NCBI GenBank assembly: GCA_035628135.1
Contig: DASPKM010000002.1
Location: forward strand, 62,001 to 126,000
DNA: 64,000 bases
Direction: 5' to 3'
Origin: DASPKM01 sp035628135
Lineage (GTDB): Bacteria; Bacteroidota; Bacteroidia; Chitinophagales; Chitinophagaceae
The notes under the pieces were generated by a model. The model saw only the letters and a program-made list of their open reading frames with translations. It ran no database searches and had not been told where the DNA came from. A program made the position numbers and the translations under genes. Each line of letters starts with the position of its first letter. Positions within the stretch are counted from its first letter, which is position 1. This document shows, piece by piece, positions 43,593 through 53,400 of this stretch.

Positions 43593-44141
43593 ATGAAGAA
43601 ATTATTGTATCTATTACTTGCGGTAACAACATTGAGCGTCACAGCCTGCGAAAAAGACGGCAGCGGCGGTGGAGGCAATTGCAACCTGCCCAGCACAACG
43701 GTGCCCGCTGAACTGGTAGGCAGTTGGGTGAATGGGTATACATCCTTTAGCCAGATAGTTGATGCGTACAATGGCAAGTTCCTGGGCACCACCTGGAAAA
43801 GCGGAAGATACCTCAAGCTCGAAGCCAATGGCAAAAACGCCGAGCTGTACATCATGGGCGGCAGCATGTTTTCCGAGTTCGCCACAAAAGTGCAGGGCAC
43901 TGTTAGCTTCAATGCAGCAGACGGCTCATTCCAGTTCCATGTATGTGATGCTTATTACAAAGGCTGGCAAAACGGCCAAATGACAGTGAACAGGCCCGCT
44001 ACCGACAGCGAAAAAGAACAAATGACGGGCAACCTGCAATTCTACTATGGATTTGAAAATTCCGGTGGCACCAACTGGCTGCAACTTAGGTTCATGAGCA
44101 TGCCCGGCGCATCGCCGACGAGCTTCAGAAAAGCCAATTGA
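43593..44141 (+). CDS. Lipoprotein of unknown function, 182 aa
   Basis: The signal peptide MKKLLYLLLAVTTLSVTAC carries a lipobox with Cys19, followed by a Gly-rich spacer (EKDGSGGGGNC). The mature part is a lipocalin-like beta-rich domain (ELVGSWVNGYTSF, GRYLKLEANGKNAELYI, VQGTVSFNAADGSFQFHV, YGFENSGGTNWLQLRF), a pattern often seen in small Bacteroidota lipoproteins. No ligand or function can be given. It is followed by a perfect palindromic terminator. Confidence 0.7.
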   Translation: MKKLLYLLLAVTTLSVTACEKDGSGGGGNCNLPSTTVPAELVGSWVNGYTSFSQIVDAYNGKFLGTTWKSGRYLKLEANGKNAELYIMGGSMFSEFATKVQGTVSFNAADGSFQFHVCDAYYKGWQNGQMTVNRPATDSEKEQMTGNLQFYYGFENSGGTNWLQLRFMSMPGASPTSFRKAN

Positions 44142-44165
44142 CTTTTGTGTTCAGGTATAATAAGC

Positions 44166-44191
44166 AAGAAATGCCCATATGGGCATTTCTT
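44166..44191. terminator. Palindromic terminator
   Basis: A perfect 26-bp palindrome whose half is AAGAAATGCCCAT, followed by TTT. It lies between two convergent lipoprotein genes and should work in both directions. Confidence 0.75.
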
Positions 44192-44229
44192 TTACCATTT
44201 CTGATTATGATTGAGCGCACAGAGAGATG

Positions 44230-44835
44230 TCAGTTCTTCCTGGTGAACCTATAAATAGCTGTATATTTTACTTCGGTGGTCGCACCTGCATTTGCCGGCG
44301 GCGTTGAAGGCGCTTTTCCACCTTCTGTGGCAATGCGGTGAATGTATTGTACGTTGGCAAAAATTCCAGTTGGCGTTTTACCAACTTTGGGTTGAAGCAG
44401 CAGCCAGTCCACGCTGTTGGCATTGGGACTGGGAGCGGTTTTAGGCGGCGCAAAATGCTGCGCGAAAATAGAATCCAATGCAGACACTTCCCAGAAAGGA
44501 CCAGCTCCATGGGTTCCTACTTTAGTGTTGCTTTTGTCATACAGTTTTGCATCAGGCGCCACAAGCACCCATTCAAATACGCCGGGACTGCCCGCCTTTT
44601 GTTGTGCTTTATACATTTGAACGCCTTTTGCGTAGTAGGTAGCCACTCTCGTATATCCATGAGGGTTGGCAGGCAATTCTATGGAAGCGGGCAACACCAG
44701 GCTTTCACTTGCTTCTATCTGTTGCGCAGGTGAGCCGTGGTGCACTTCATTATCGCGTTCGCAGGCCACTAATGCCAGCAATAGCAGCGCGGGCATCGCA
44801 AGAAATGTGCGTAAAGAATGTTGCTTTGTATGCAT
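44230..44835 (-). CDS. DUF3455 family lipoprotein
   Basis: A 201-residue lipoprotein; signal MHTKQHSLRTFLAMPALLLLALVAC with Cys25. The mature part matches DUF3455: GVQMYKAQQ, FEWVLVAPDAKLYD (about 88-101), VGTHGAGPFWEVSALDS, VDWLLLQPKVG and VQYIHRIATEGGKAP, with AIYRFTR at the end. The family is secreted and widespread in bacteria and fungi; its function is unknown. It is a single gene. Confidence 0.85.
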   Translation of the reverse strand: MHTKQHSLRTFLAMPALLLLALVACERDNEVHHGSPAQQIEASESLVLPASIELPANPHGYTRVATYYAKGVQMYKAQQKAGSPGVFEWVLVAPDAKLYDKSNTKVGTHGAGPFWEVSALDSIFAQHFAPPKTAPSPNANSVDWLLLQPKVGKTPTGIFANVQYIHRIATEGGKAPSTPPANAGATTEVKYTAIYRFTRKN

Positions 44836-44960
44836 TGTTTTACAGGTTTAAAGATTTGAGTAAATGATTACAAACCGGGCGCAAGATAGCGGCGCGGTAA
44901 AACAGGGAATGGCAGCGGTTTGCAAATGGCGGGAGTTTTCTTCCCTTCGGCGGATAAAAA

Positions 44961-46031
44961 CTATTTCTGTGTTTCTGGCTGCTCCGTTGCGGTAAGTCTT
45001 TTCAATCGTTCGAAAAGTGTATTCAGCCGCAGGCACAGCACGTCGCTGTTTTTGCTTTCGTTGTACAGCCTTTCCAGGTCGTTCAATGAACGGTCTATTT
45101 GTTCTTCGTTCACGTTTGCTCCCAGCGTTTTGGTATCGAGCAGGATGCTCCTGATCTGCATGTAGTTGTCGGTATAGATCTTTTCGTATTCGTTGAATAA
45201 TTTTTGCAGGGTGTATGCGATGTCCTTGGCAGCCTTAATGCCGTCCGAAGGGTATTTGAAATCTTTACGAATACCCCCCTGCACTCCCTTCGACTGGCTT
45301 AGGAAGGTTTGGTCGAGCTTCCCTTTATCGAGGTATTTTAAGAACATTTCTTCTGTGTTCAGGTTCCTGAAGCCGCTGCGGGGCGTATCATCGTAAATAA
45401 TGTACAGCATGTCCAGCATGTATTCCCGCATATCGAACTGCAAGTCCTTCAGCTTCGAATTCAACTGATCGATGTTCTCATCAAAAAGCGTATTGGCCTG
45501 GTGCAGCTTTTCGTACTGCACAAAATATTTCGATACGTTGATGATGAAGGAGTCGAGATCTTTTTTCGTGATCCTTCTTTCGCTTAAGGTAAGGTTGCTC
45601 ACCAGGCTGATGACCGATGCAAAAATGGGCGCTGCGGAGATCAGGCTGATCTTGGGATCGCTTTGCGCGGCCACCAGTCCCGATACTATTTCACTGAACT
45701 TGCTGGTATTGGTATTCTTTGCTTTCTCGAGCAATGGCTTCAATGCAACCTGTATCTCATTTTCAAGATTGAAGCCGATGTCGGAGCTCGTGGGATTGTT
45801 GAATGATGTGATCTTGGTATGGTAAGTTTCTTTTTTGATGAGGCTGTTGAGCGAATTGAAGGAACTGATGGCCGCATCGAGAAAATCTGAAGTGGCCAGC
45901 ACTTTTTTCTTGTCTGCCGAAGGCAAAATCCTGTTATAAGTGGAATCTTTTAGTTTGTTATTGCCTTGCCCATGTGCGGCCGGCCATAAGCAGGTTAGCA
46001 GCATTGCCGTTATGAACACTACAGTAGCCAT
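44961..46031 (-). CDS. Secreted helical protein of unknown function
   Basis: A 356-residue protein with a signal peptide (MATVVFITAMLLTCLWPAAHG, cleaved near GQG). The rest is mostly amphipathic helices, with long heptad-like stretches (EKLHQANTLFDENIDQLNSK, and EEQIDRSLNDLERLYNESK near the C-terminus) that suggest coiled coils. One short hydrophobic part (ISLISAAPIFASVISLVSNL, about 130-150) may insert in a membrane. I do not recognise a family and its neighbours give no clue. Confidence 0.65.
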   Translation of the reverse strand: MATVVFITAMLLTCLWPAAHGQGNNKLKDSTYNRILPSADKKKVLATSDFLDAAISSFNSLNSLIKKETYHTKITSFNNPTSSDIGFNLENEIQVALKPLLEKAKNTNTSKFSEIVSGLVAAQSDPKISLISAAPIFASVISLVSNLTLSERRITKKDLDSFIINVSKYFVQYEKLHQANTLFDENIDQLNSKLKDLQFDMREYMLDMLYIIYDDTPRSGFRNLNTEEMFLKYLDKGKLDQTFLSQSKGVQGGIRKDFKYPSDGIKAAKDIAYTLQKLFNEYEKIYTDNYMQIRSILLDTKTLGANVNEEQIDRSLNDLERLYNESKNSDVLCLRLNTLFERLKRLTATEQPETQK

Positions 46032-46290
46032 GGTAAATGATTTAGGGGAGATGAGATGAAAACGCCTCTATGCCATGGGATTACAGAACAAATTACTAAG
46101 GATGATAATTTGTTCGGATAGAATTAAGACTTCGATAACACCCGCATTTGTTAATATGAAGCAAAAAATCAAAACAGAGTATTCGCCCAATCGCCGAATT
46201 TTGCCAAAATCCGGGGGAGCGCTGTCCAATTTTGTCATGCTCACTTGTTATTGATATGTAACCGCATTCAATAACATAAAACTAAACAAG

Positions 46291-46644
46291 ATGCAAGAAT
46301 TTATGTTGATCTTCAGGCATGAAGACGGCCAGAAAGTAGCCTCGCCTGAACAAATACAAACCTGGATGAAGCAAACCATGGATTGGGTCGGCGGCATTGC
46401 GGCACAAAATAAATTTGTGCTGGGCAATGGCCTTCCCTTCGAAGACGCCAGAGTGGTAAAGCACGATAAGACCGTTACCAACGGGCCTTTCGGCGAGATC
46501 AAAGAAACACTGGGTGGGTATATTATCGTACGCGCCGAGTCAGTAGATGAAGCCGTTGAGTTTGCCAAAGGTTCACCCATTTTACAGGGAGAAGGCAATA
46601 CCATCGAGGTGCGCAAGATCGTACACCATGGCGGCGATCGATAA
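46291..46644 (+). CDS. YCII/DGPF-family protein
   Basis: A 117-residue single-domain protein of the YCII-related (DGPF) family: MQEFMLIFRHEDGQK at the start, VTNGPFGEIKETLGGYIIV (about 69-87; the DGPF-type motif is NGPF here) and PILQGEGNTIEVRKI at the end. The fold is ferredoxin-like with a possible His/Asp site; the catalytic role is not established. It stands directly upstream of an ECF42-type sigma gene, an association typical of that sigma group, so it is likely a partner or target of that sigma factor. Confidence 0.88.
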   Translation: MQEFMLIFRHEDGQKVASPEQIQTWMKQTMDWVGGIAAQNKFVLGNGLPFEDARVVKHDKTVTNGPFGEIKETLGGYIIVRAESVDEAVEFAKGSPILQGEGNTIEVRKIVHHGGDR

Positions 46645-46651
46645 TATGTTC

Positions 46652-46681
46652 AGGCTTTCCCTGCCGGCGCGGGGAAAGCCT
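46652..46681 (+). terminator. Hairpin between the YCII and sigma genes
   Basis: AGGCTTTCCC (46652-46661) pairs with GGGAAAGCCT (46672-46681) across a GC-rich 10-nt loop, followed by TTC and then a mixed sequence. It could partly end transcription after the first gene, so that the sigma gene is made at a lower level. Confidence 0.6.
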
Positions 46682-46698
46682 TTCTTCATAAAGACCTT

Positions 46699-47925
46699 AT
46701 GACTCACCAGGACCTGATACCGCATTTATTCCGCACCGAATACGGTAAAATAGCTACGGTGTTGTGCAAGGTGTTCGGGATACAACACATAGAAATTGCC
46801 GAAGACATTGCCAGCGAAACTTTCCTGGCGGCGCTGGAAAACTGGACGTATAAAAGCATTCCCGAAAATCCCACCGCCTGGTTGTATACCGTCGCGAAAA
46901 ACAAGGCCAAGAATTACATGCACCGCAACCAGGTATATACGCAAAAGATCGTTCAGCAAATAACGCGCGACTCCCCGGTTACCGATGAATTGGAGATAGA
47001 CCTATCAGATAAAAATATTTCAGACGCGCAACTGCAGATGCTGTTCGCTGTTTGCCATCCTTCTATTCCCACGGAAGCACAGGTTGGGCTGGCGCTCCGC
47101 ATTCTTTGTGGCTTCAGCATCGATGAAATTGCCAATGCATTTCTCACCAATAAGGATACCATCAATAAGCGCCTGTTCCGCGCAAAGGAAAAATTAAGGG
47201 CTGAAAAAGTTGAAATTGAATTTCCCGGGCAGCAGGAGATCGGCAGCCGGCTCGAAGCCGTGCTAACCACCTTGTATTTGTTATTCAATGAAGGATATTA
47301 TTCTGAAAGCGATGACAGCATTGTACGCGAGGACCTTTGCCTGGAGGCTATGCGCCTGCTGAACCTGCTGATAGAAAACGAGCAAACCAATCTCCCGAAA
47401 GTAAATGCCTTGATGGCGCTGATGTGCTTCCATGCTTCAAGGTTCGAAGCCAGAAAGGACAAAGCAGGACAAATGATTTTATACAGGGACCAGGATGAGC
47501 GCCTCTGGGACCAGCAACTCATTACAAAAGGGATATATTTTCTTCACCAGTCCGCGCAAGGCCAACAACTTTCCAAATACCACCTCGAAGCAAACATCGC
47601 TTACTGGCATACCGTCAAGGACGACGTAAAAGAAAAGTGGGAAAACATTTTATACCTGCACAATCAACTGCTCATCACCGCATATTCGCCTATTGCGGCG
47701 CTTAACAGGACCTATGCACTGTCAAAAGTAAAAGGCAACCGCGAAGCCATTGCCGAAGCAGAAAAACTGCGGCTGACAGGCAATCATTTTTATCATGTGT
47801 TATTGGGGGAACTGTACAAGGATATCGACCGCGACAAGGCCAGGCAACATTTTGAAGCCGCCTTGTCGCTGGCCGCCACCAACACCGATAGACAAACGAT
47901 CCGTGCAAGGATCGCAAGCCTTTAA
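46699..47925 (+). CDS. ECF42-type RNA polymerase sigma factor with long C-terminal domain
   Basis: A 408-residue extracytoplasmic-function sigma factor. Region 2 (about 8-75, EDIASETFLAALENWTYK and NPTAWLYTVAKNKAKNYM) and region 4 (about 108-160, LALRILCGFSIDEIANAFL, INKRLFRAKEKLR) are followed by a large helical domain (about 180-408) with TPR-like parts (GNREAIAEAEKLRLTG, LYKDIDRDKARQHFEAALSL). That C-terminal extension and the DGPF gene next door mark the ECF42 group, which lacks a classical anti-sigma factor. The C-terminal domain is thought to control activity. Confidence 0.9.
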   Translation: MTHQDLIPHLFRTEYGKIATVLCKVFGIQHIEIAEDIASETFLAALENWTYKSIPENPTAWLYTVAKNKAKNYMHRNQVYTQKIVQQITRDSPVTDELEIDLSDKNISDAQLQMLFAVCHPSIPTEAQVGLALRILCGFSIDEIANAFLTNKDTINKRLFRAKEKLRAEKVEIEFPGQQEIGSRLEAVLTTLYLLFNEGYYSESDDSIVREDLCLEAMRLLNLLIENEQTNLPKVNALMALMCFHASRFEARKDKAGQMILYRDQDERLWDQQLITKGIYFLHQSAQGQQLSKYHLEANIAYWHTVKDDVKEKWENILYLHNQLLITAYSPIAALNRTYALSKVKGNREAIAEAEKLRLTGNHFYHVLLGELYKDIDRDKARQHFEAALSLAATNTDRQTIRARIASL

Positions 47926-47929
47926 TACA

Positions 47930-48361
47930 TCAGGCCGCGTTGTCTGCGCTTTGAAAGCTGAATGCCACGGTGAGATTTTTTGGACTTGCCTTGCTGGTCG
48001 TGATCCATCCTCCCAATTGTTTGGCAATAGGGGCGAGGTCATTCAGATCGAATATCTGCTGGTAGGCATCCGCCGCATTGGTCACGCGTAAAAGAACGGT
48101 GCTGCCAAACCGGTTCACGGTGGCCCTGATACAGCTGTTGCTGGTTTTGCGCACAATGGAATCGAACAGGTTGTAAATAACTACCGCCAGCAGGTTTTTG
48201 TTGGCGGTTACTTTAAAATCCGTCGGAACATCGTTGATGATGAAACTATTGTTCTTTACTGCCTGTGGCTGGAACCACTGCAGTTGCTGGCCGATCATAC
48301 AGGCGAGCGGGATGGTCTCCTCCGGTTTGCCGGAAGGTTCAAATAGCAGTACGTTTTTCAT
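47930..48361 (-). CDS. Histidine-kinase-type ATPase domain protein (no kinase core)
   Basis: A 143-residue cytoplasmic protein that looks like a lone HATPase_c domain: LLAVVIYNLFDSIVRKTSN (about 75-93) lies where the N box is found, and VLLRVTNAADA and IAKQLGGWITTSK follow as in the later part of the fold. The phospho-His helix, a receiver and clear G1/G2 glycines are all missing. It may be an anti-sigma-like or adaptor protein, or an inactive relative. Its stop is 5 bases from that of the convergent sigma gene. Confidence 0.5.
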   Translation of the reverse strand: MKNVLLFEPSGKPEETIPLACMIGQQLQWFQPQAVKNNSFIINDVPTDFKVTANKNLLAVVIYNLFDSIVRKTSNSCIRATVNRFGSTVLLRVTNAADAYQQIFDLNDLAPIAKQLGGWITTSKASPKNLTVAFSFQSADNAA

Positions 48362-48482
48362 CGTTGGGATATTAAAAAATTGATCTCAAAAGTAATCTGT
48401 CTATAAACTGCCAGACAATAGCAACTTCAATCTTTATGGAGTAGTACGTTCTATGGATAGCTTGTAGAATTATTATTACAAA

Positions 48483-48503
48483 AGCCCCGCTGTAAACGGG
48501 GCT
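48483..48503 (-). terminator. Rho-independent terminator
   Basis: AGCCCCG (48483-48489) and CGGGGCT (48497-48503) form a 7-bp GC-rich hairpin. On the minus strand it is followed by TTTTG and lies 28 bases after the stop of the 316-residue gene. Confidence 0.75.
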
Positions 48504-48530
48504 CTTCGGTATATAATGCAAGCAGCCGCA

Positions 48531-49481
48531 CTATAAACTCCGTACAAACGACAGTCCCAGGTTCAGTTGCTGGTTCATGCCGGGATAGCTGTACAGGTTA
48601 AATGCGTTCCGCTTGTCTTTTACATTTTTATTGATGTATAAGTTCAGCGCGCTCGTGATTACCGTAGCCGACCCCGCGGCAATGTTCAGGTAAGAAAGGT
48701 TGTTCTGTGTTTTATATGATTTACCGTTGGGATAAAAACCGCCAAATTCGTTTACTTCATCCTTGCGGATATTTGAAATTCCGAGTATGATCTGGGCCGC
48801 ACCGGAAGCCAGGCCTACATAAGAAACCGTTCTTCCACGGCTTGGGTTGCGGTTTGCGAAATTGTTGATCATTACCGCCGTATTAAACCCGCCCAGCACG
48901 CCCGATGAAATGCCATAGCTGCTCTTAATGGGTTGGTCGGTCGAGTTGCCGGGATTGCCATAAGCAGGTTGTATCATGGCGCATTCTTCCACCGTAAGCC
49001 CATGTTCACTGGCCCAGGCAACCGCTGCTTCTTCATTCATGTCCATTATGTAATCATATTGGTGGCGCTCGTTGATGCTTTCGGCAACGGTTCTGCCGGC
49101 GGTCATTTCAATAAGGTATCCTACAGCGCAAATGTTCCCGTTCCTGTCGATGAAACAGGGCCTTCTTTCTCCAGGATAATCATAATTGGAAGGGAAGATA
49201 CCGGCAGTCCAATACTCATTCAACAGCTCAAGTACCTGCTGCCTGTTTTGCCGTTGCTGTTCGGTAAGATGGGAAACGCTTGCATTGCGCAGCAAATATT
49301 CCACGTACGATAAATGCGTCTGTATGCGCAACCGTTCGTCGGTGTTTTCAGCGGGTAGTGCATTGAATTGTGCAATAAAGCTTTCATCGCCTATGATGGC
49401 ATTTATGCGCTGCTGCGGGGTTTGAGCAAAGCCAATGGTTGCCACTACCAACAGTAAGATGGTCTGAAAGGCCTGTTTCAT
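48531..49481 (-). CDS. Exported protein of unknown function, 316 aa
   Basis: The signal peptide MKQAFQTILLLVVATIGFAQ is followed by a helical domain (about 22-95) and a well-conserved-looking block RRPCFIDRNGNICAVGYLIE (about 105-124), with EEAAVAWASEHGLTVEECAMIQPAYG after it. The C-terminal half holds Gly/Ala-rich hydrophobic segments (SGVLGGFNTAVMINNFA, VGLASGAAQIILGIS, LNIAAGSATVITSALNLYI) that may be barrel strands or helices. I have seen this arrangement in other Bacteroidota, but I know no assigned role. Confidence 0.65.
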   Translation of the reverse strand: MKQAFQTILLLVVATIGFAQTPQQRINAIIGDESFIAQFNALPAENTDERLRIQTHLSYVEYLLRNASVSHLTEQQRQNRQQVLELLNEYWTAGIFPSNYDYPGERRPCFIDRNGNICAVGYLIEMTAGRTVAESINERHQYDYIMDMNEEAAVAWASEHGLTVEECAMIQPAYGNPGNSTDQPIKSSYGISSGVLGGFNTAVMINNFANRNPSRGRTVSYVGLASGAAQIILGISNIRKDEVNEFGGFYPNGKSYKTQNNLSYLNIAAGSATVITSALNLYINKNVKDKRNAFNLYSYPGMNQQLNLGLSFVRSL

Positions 49482-49526
49482 ACTTGTTTTTTTGGGGTTG
49501 ACACACGGACTGAAAGGAACGTTGCA

Positions 49527-49800
49527 TCAGGCCTCCGCAAGCCTGAGCTGCTTCTCACGGTATTCAGTAGGCGTAAGGCCCGGGAACTTTTTAAGTATGG
49601 TATTGAAATTGGTCTTTGAATTGAATCCCGCTTCGAACCCCGTCCAAAAGTCTTTGCCCATTGCAAATTGATACGGCTGGTTTCAGAAAACAAATGTTGT
49701 ATGGACCTTGGATATTGCCTCAAGACCCTGCGCGCAAGGAAGTAATAAAGGATGAGGTGCACCAGCCTTGCATAGACATTCCCTACCTTCGTGCAAAACT
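49527..49800 (-). pseudogene. AraC-family regulator remnant
   Basis: The minus strand ends with the C-terminal half of an AraC helix-turn-helix: GFEAGFNSKTNFNTILKKF then PGLTPTEYREKQLRLAEA and stop (49682-49527). The preceding part, in another frame (RSIQHLFSETSRINLQ), fits the first helix-turn-helix helices, so a frameshift lies near 49670. Everything upstream of about 49800 (sensor domain and start) is gone. It fills most of the 324-base gap between two genes. Confidence 0.6.
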
Positions 49801-49805
49801 CACCT

Positions 49806-50240
49806 ATGGGAATAGCAGACAAGTTTTCGCAGCTCAAATCAGAAAAAGCTTCAGCCAATCTCAAAGCAGGACAAGATTTTCTTGAGGCTAACAAACAAAA
49901 GCCCGGCATTACAGCATTGGCCAGCGGCTTGCAGTATGAAGTAATACACCAGGGCACGGGGCCAAAGCCTTCTGCTACCAATAAGGTAACCTGTCATTAC
50001 CATGGCACCTTGATAGATGGAACGGTATTCGATAGTTCTGTCCAACGCGGGCAGCCTGCAACATTTCCCTTGAACATGGTCATCAAAGGTTGGACAGAAG
50101 GCCTGCAACTGATGCCACAGGGAAGCAAATGGCGGTTTTTTATTCCGCCGCATTTAGGGTATGGCGATAGGCAGGTGAGCGCACAAATAGGGCCTAACAG
50201 CACGCTGGTATTTGAAGTGGAATTGCTCGGCATTTCATGA
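49806..50240 (+). CDS. Cytoplasmic FKBP-type peptidyl-prolyl isomerase
   Basis: A 144-residue FKBP from ATG 49806 (MGIADKFSQLKSEKASANL); five more codons are open upstream. A short helical N-terminus is followed by an FKBP domain (about 40-144) with VTCHYHGTLIDGTVFDSS, the active-site MVIKGWTEGLQLMPQGSKW and HLGYGDRQ. There is no signal peptide, in contrast to its paralogue at 11573, with which it shares the core motifs. It catalyses proline isomerisation in the cytoplasm. It lies upstream of the Tc toxin locus, but nothing shows it belongs to it. Confidence 0.9.
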   Translation: MGIADKFSQLKSEKASANLKAGQDFLEANKQKPGITALASGLQYEVIHQGTGPKPSATNKVTCHYHGTLIDGTVFDSSVQRGQPATFPLNMVIKGWTEGLQLMPQGSKWRFFIPPHLGYGDRQVSAQIGPNSTLVFEVELLGIS

Positions 50241-50462
50241 AGCAACCTCTGCCATGTCCAATATTATTTTTAAATAAATACCCGTATTGTAGTATCTTTT
50301 TCAACAATTAATTTCTATAATTTAGAGTACAATTCAATTCCTTCCAATTCCGTCCTTGGCATGATTTCGCGGTAGCACCTGAGACTCCTATACCAGTTCA
50401 CTACATTTTTTAACACATGAAGCTATGTGCGGCTGCGCATTGGCTATCGTTAAAACTTGTAT

Positions 50463-53400
50463 ATGCCTTCTGCGCCCGATTTCAAAAAAACTGATATTAA
50501 GGAGATACTCATCCCGCACCAGGTTGCCGTTGACCCGCAGTCCGGCTCAGTTACCATCAGTGTGGACGTTCCCCTAACCGGCGGCCGCAATGGGTTCGGC
50601 CCCGAGCTTTCATTGAGCTATGGGTCCGGCGGGGGCAATTCTACCTTCGGAACAGGCTGGGCGCTTGCGGGACTCGCCTCGGTTTCACTATTCCTGAAAG
50701 ATGGTTATCCCGAGTATGGTAAGGAAATGAAATACTCCTTCGGCGGCCAGGAATTGATTCCACTGCTGGAACAACAACAAGGCACGTGGGTACACAAAAC
50801 GGCCGAAAACGGCACACATTTTATTTACTACTATCGCCCTCAAATCGATACCACATTCATAAGGTTAGAAAAATGGGTGCAGAAAACCAATGCCCAAATC
50901 CATTGGCGCCTCAGGAACAAAGGCGGTCAACTCATGATCTTTGGAATGGACCCCTCAGGCTCCACGCGGATTTCTGATCCAATGCATCCCGATAATGTAT
51001 TTCAATGGATGATCGAAGCGCAGTACGATAACCTGGGCAATGCCATGGTATTTGAATACGTGCGGGAAAACCATGATCTCATAGACCTAAGCACGAGCTA
51101 TGAACGGCACAGGGCCAATGGCAGCGGGCTGGCCCAGCAATACATCAAAAGAATAAAATACGGCAATACTGTACCTGCATTTGCCGATATACCGGCAGCC
51201 TCACAGCAATGGCTATTCGAAGTGGTAATGGACTACGGAGAGCATGGCAATACGCCCGCCACGGCGTATAATATGGTAAATGCCTGGCCCGCCCGGTTTG
51301 ATCCTTTCTCTACCTACGGTCCGGGGTTTGAAGTGCGCACCTACCGGCTTTGCAGGCGCATACTCATGTTTCATCATATCACAGAGCTGGGCAATGGCCC
51401 CACGCTTATCGGCAACCTGCAGCTAACTTATCTTGAACAACCCACCAGCGAAACAGTACTGCAACAGCTATACTACACAGGCTACAAGCGCAACGCGGCA
51501 ACCAATGTGTATGAACAGAAATCATTGCCGCCACTTGCCTTCCAATACTCCCAGCCGGATATCGAACAGTCTTTTACTCCCGCATCCATCAGCAGTGTTG
51601 AAAATGTACCTGCAGGAATTGGGGGAGGCAATTACAAATGGATCGACCTGTATGGGGAAGGATTGCCCGGTATCCTGTTTGAAATGAATGAAAGCTGGTA
51701 CTACAAACCCAATCTTGGCAATGGCATACTGGGCCCACAGGAACTGGTAGCCCAAAAGCCCTCCGCGCTCACCGGTGTTTTTTCACTGAGCGATTTCGAT
51801 GGGGACGGCAACATCAACCTCGTTGTATTGCAGGGCCGCGATGCAGGATATTATGAATATGACCGCGACAGCGGATCATGGGGCGGCTTCACAGCTTTTG
51901 CTGCCGCGCCACAAATAAGCGGCTTAGGAAGCCACACGCAACTTGTTGATATCACCGGGAACGGGTTATCTGACCTGGTGACCGTTGAACAAGACCGCAT
52001 CATATGGTTTGCAGCAAAAGGCAAAGACGGTTTCGAAGCGCCGGTGCAAATATCAAAGCCCTCATCCAATGGCGTTAGCCGCACACCTACCGTTGGCGTA
52101 AATGCCATGCTGGATTATTTTCTTGCCGACATGACGGGCGATGGACTGCCCGACCAGGTACGCGTACAGAACGGACGCGTCGAATACTGGCCCAATCTCG
52201 GTTACGGCCGTTTTGGAGAAGGCATCGTCATGGAAAATGCACCGGTCCTCGACCACGGGTTTGAATTCGATGCAGCTAAAGTGCGGTTGATAGACCTCAT
52301 CGGCACGGGCACTTCGGACCTGTTGTACATCGGCAAGGGAGAGATCACTTACTGGATCAACCTCGGCGGCAATAAATTCCTGCCGGGCAAAACCATCACC
52401 GGCCTTCCTTACGTTGACCAATACTCGAACCTTCAGGTCATGGATTTTTTAGGCGATGGATTGCCCTGCCTGGTCTGGTCAGCGCCTTTGGACAGGAGCG
52501 GCCACCCTTTGCAATACCTGAAACTCAACCAGGGAATGAAGCCTCACTTGCTGTTGCAGGTGCAAAACAACATGGGGCAGGAGGTGAATATTCATTACGG
52601 CCATTCGGCCAAACACTACCTGCGGGATAAAAATGCAGGCAGCCCCTGGCTCACCCGATTACCCAGCCATTCCGTGGTTGTAGATGAAATAGTAACCATC
52701 GATCACATCGGCAACACGCGGTTTAAGCAGCGCTACGAATACCATGATGGATACTTCGATGGAGAGGACCGTGCCTTCAGGGGATTTGGCCTGGTTGACC
52801 ATTACGATTCCGATGCTTACCAGGGATCGGGTGGCATACCGGAAACTGAATTTACCGACCCGGTATGTACGCGTACCTGGTATCATTCCGGCAACGCAGG
52901 GATGGAAAGAAAAAGAGCGGCGCAATATTATAGCGGGCTTGCCGCGGTGTATGATGATTATGTGATCGAAGACGAGGGATCGCTGAATACCAAGGAATTT
53001 TCAAAAGCATTGAAGGGAATGTCGGGGCAGGTCATCCGCACGGAGATATACGGACTGGATAAACAGGGAAGGCGGAACGATCATCCCTTCCAGGTGGATT
53101 ATTCAAAATACCTGGTGCGGCGGCTGCAGCCATCCACTGTGAAGCACGATGCGGTGTTCGGTGTGTTTTCCATAGAGCAATTCGGGTATACGTACGAAAA
53201 CATTCCAACACATCCGCGCATACAGCATACGCTGAACCTTGTCATCGACCAGCACGGCAGTGCGATACAAGTAGCAAAAGCAGCTTATCCCAGTACCGAT
53301 CCCGCCGCGCAACCCGAGCAGCAACAAATGCACCTGCAATTAGTTGTTTCAACACATACTTTTTTTGACGATGCCGACAATTATATACTAAGCATTCCAT

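Noticed and set aside
44961..46031. Secreted helical protein as a pore-forming toxin
   Set aside because: One hydrophobic stretch and coiled coils are not enough, and no partner or toxin motif is visible.
49806..50240. FKBP as a dedicated Tc toxin chaperone
   Set aside because: FKBPs can help some toxins refold, but this gene has over 200 bases before the toxin start and a generic sequence. There is no evidence of co-transcription.
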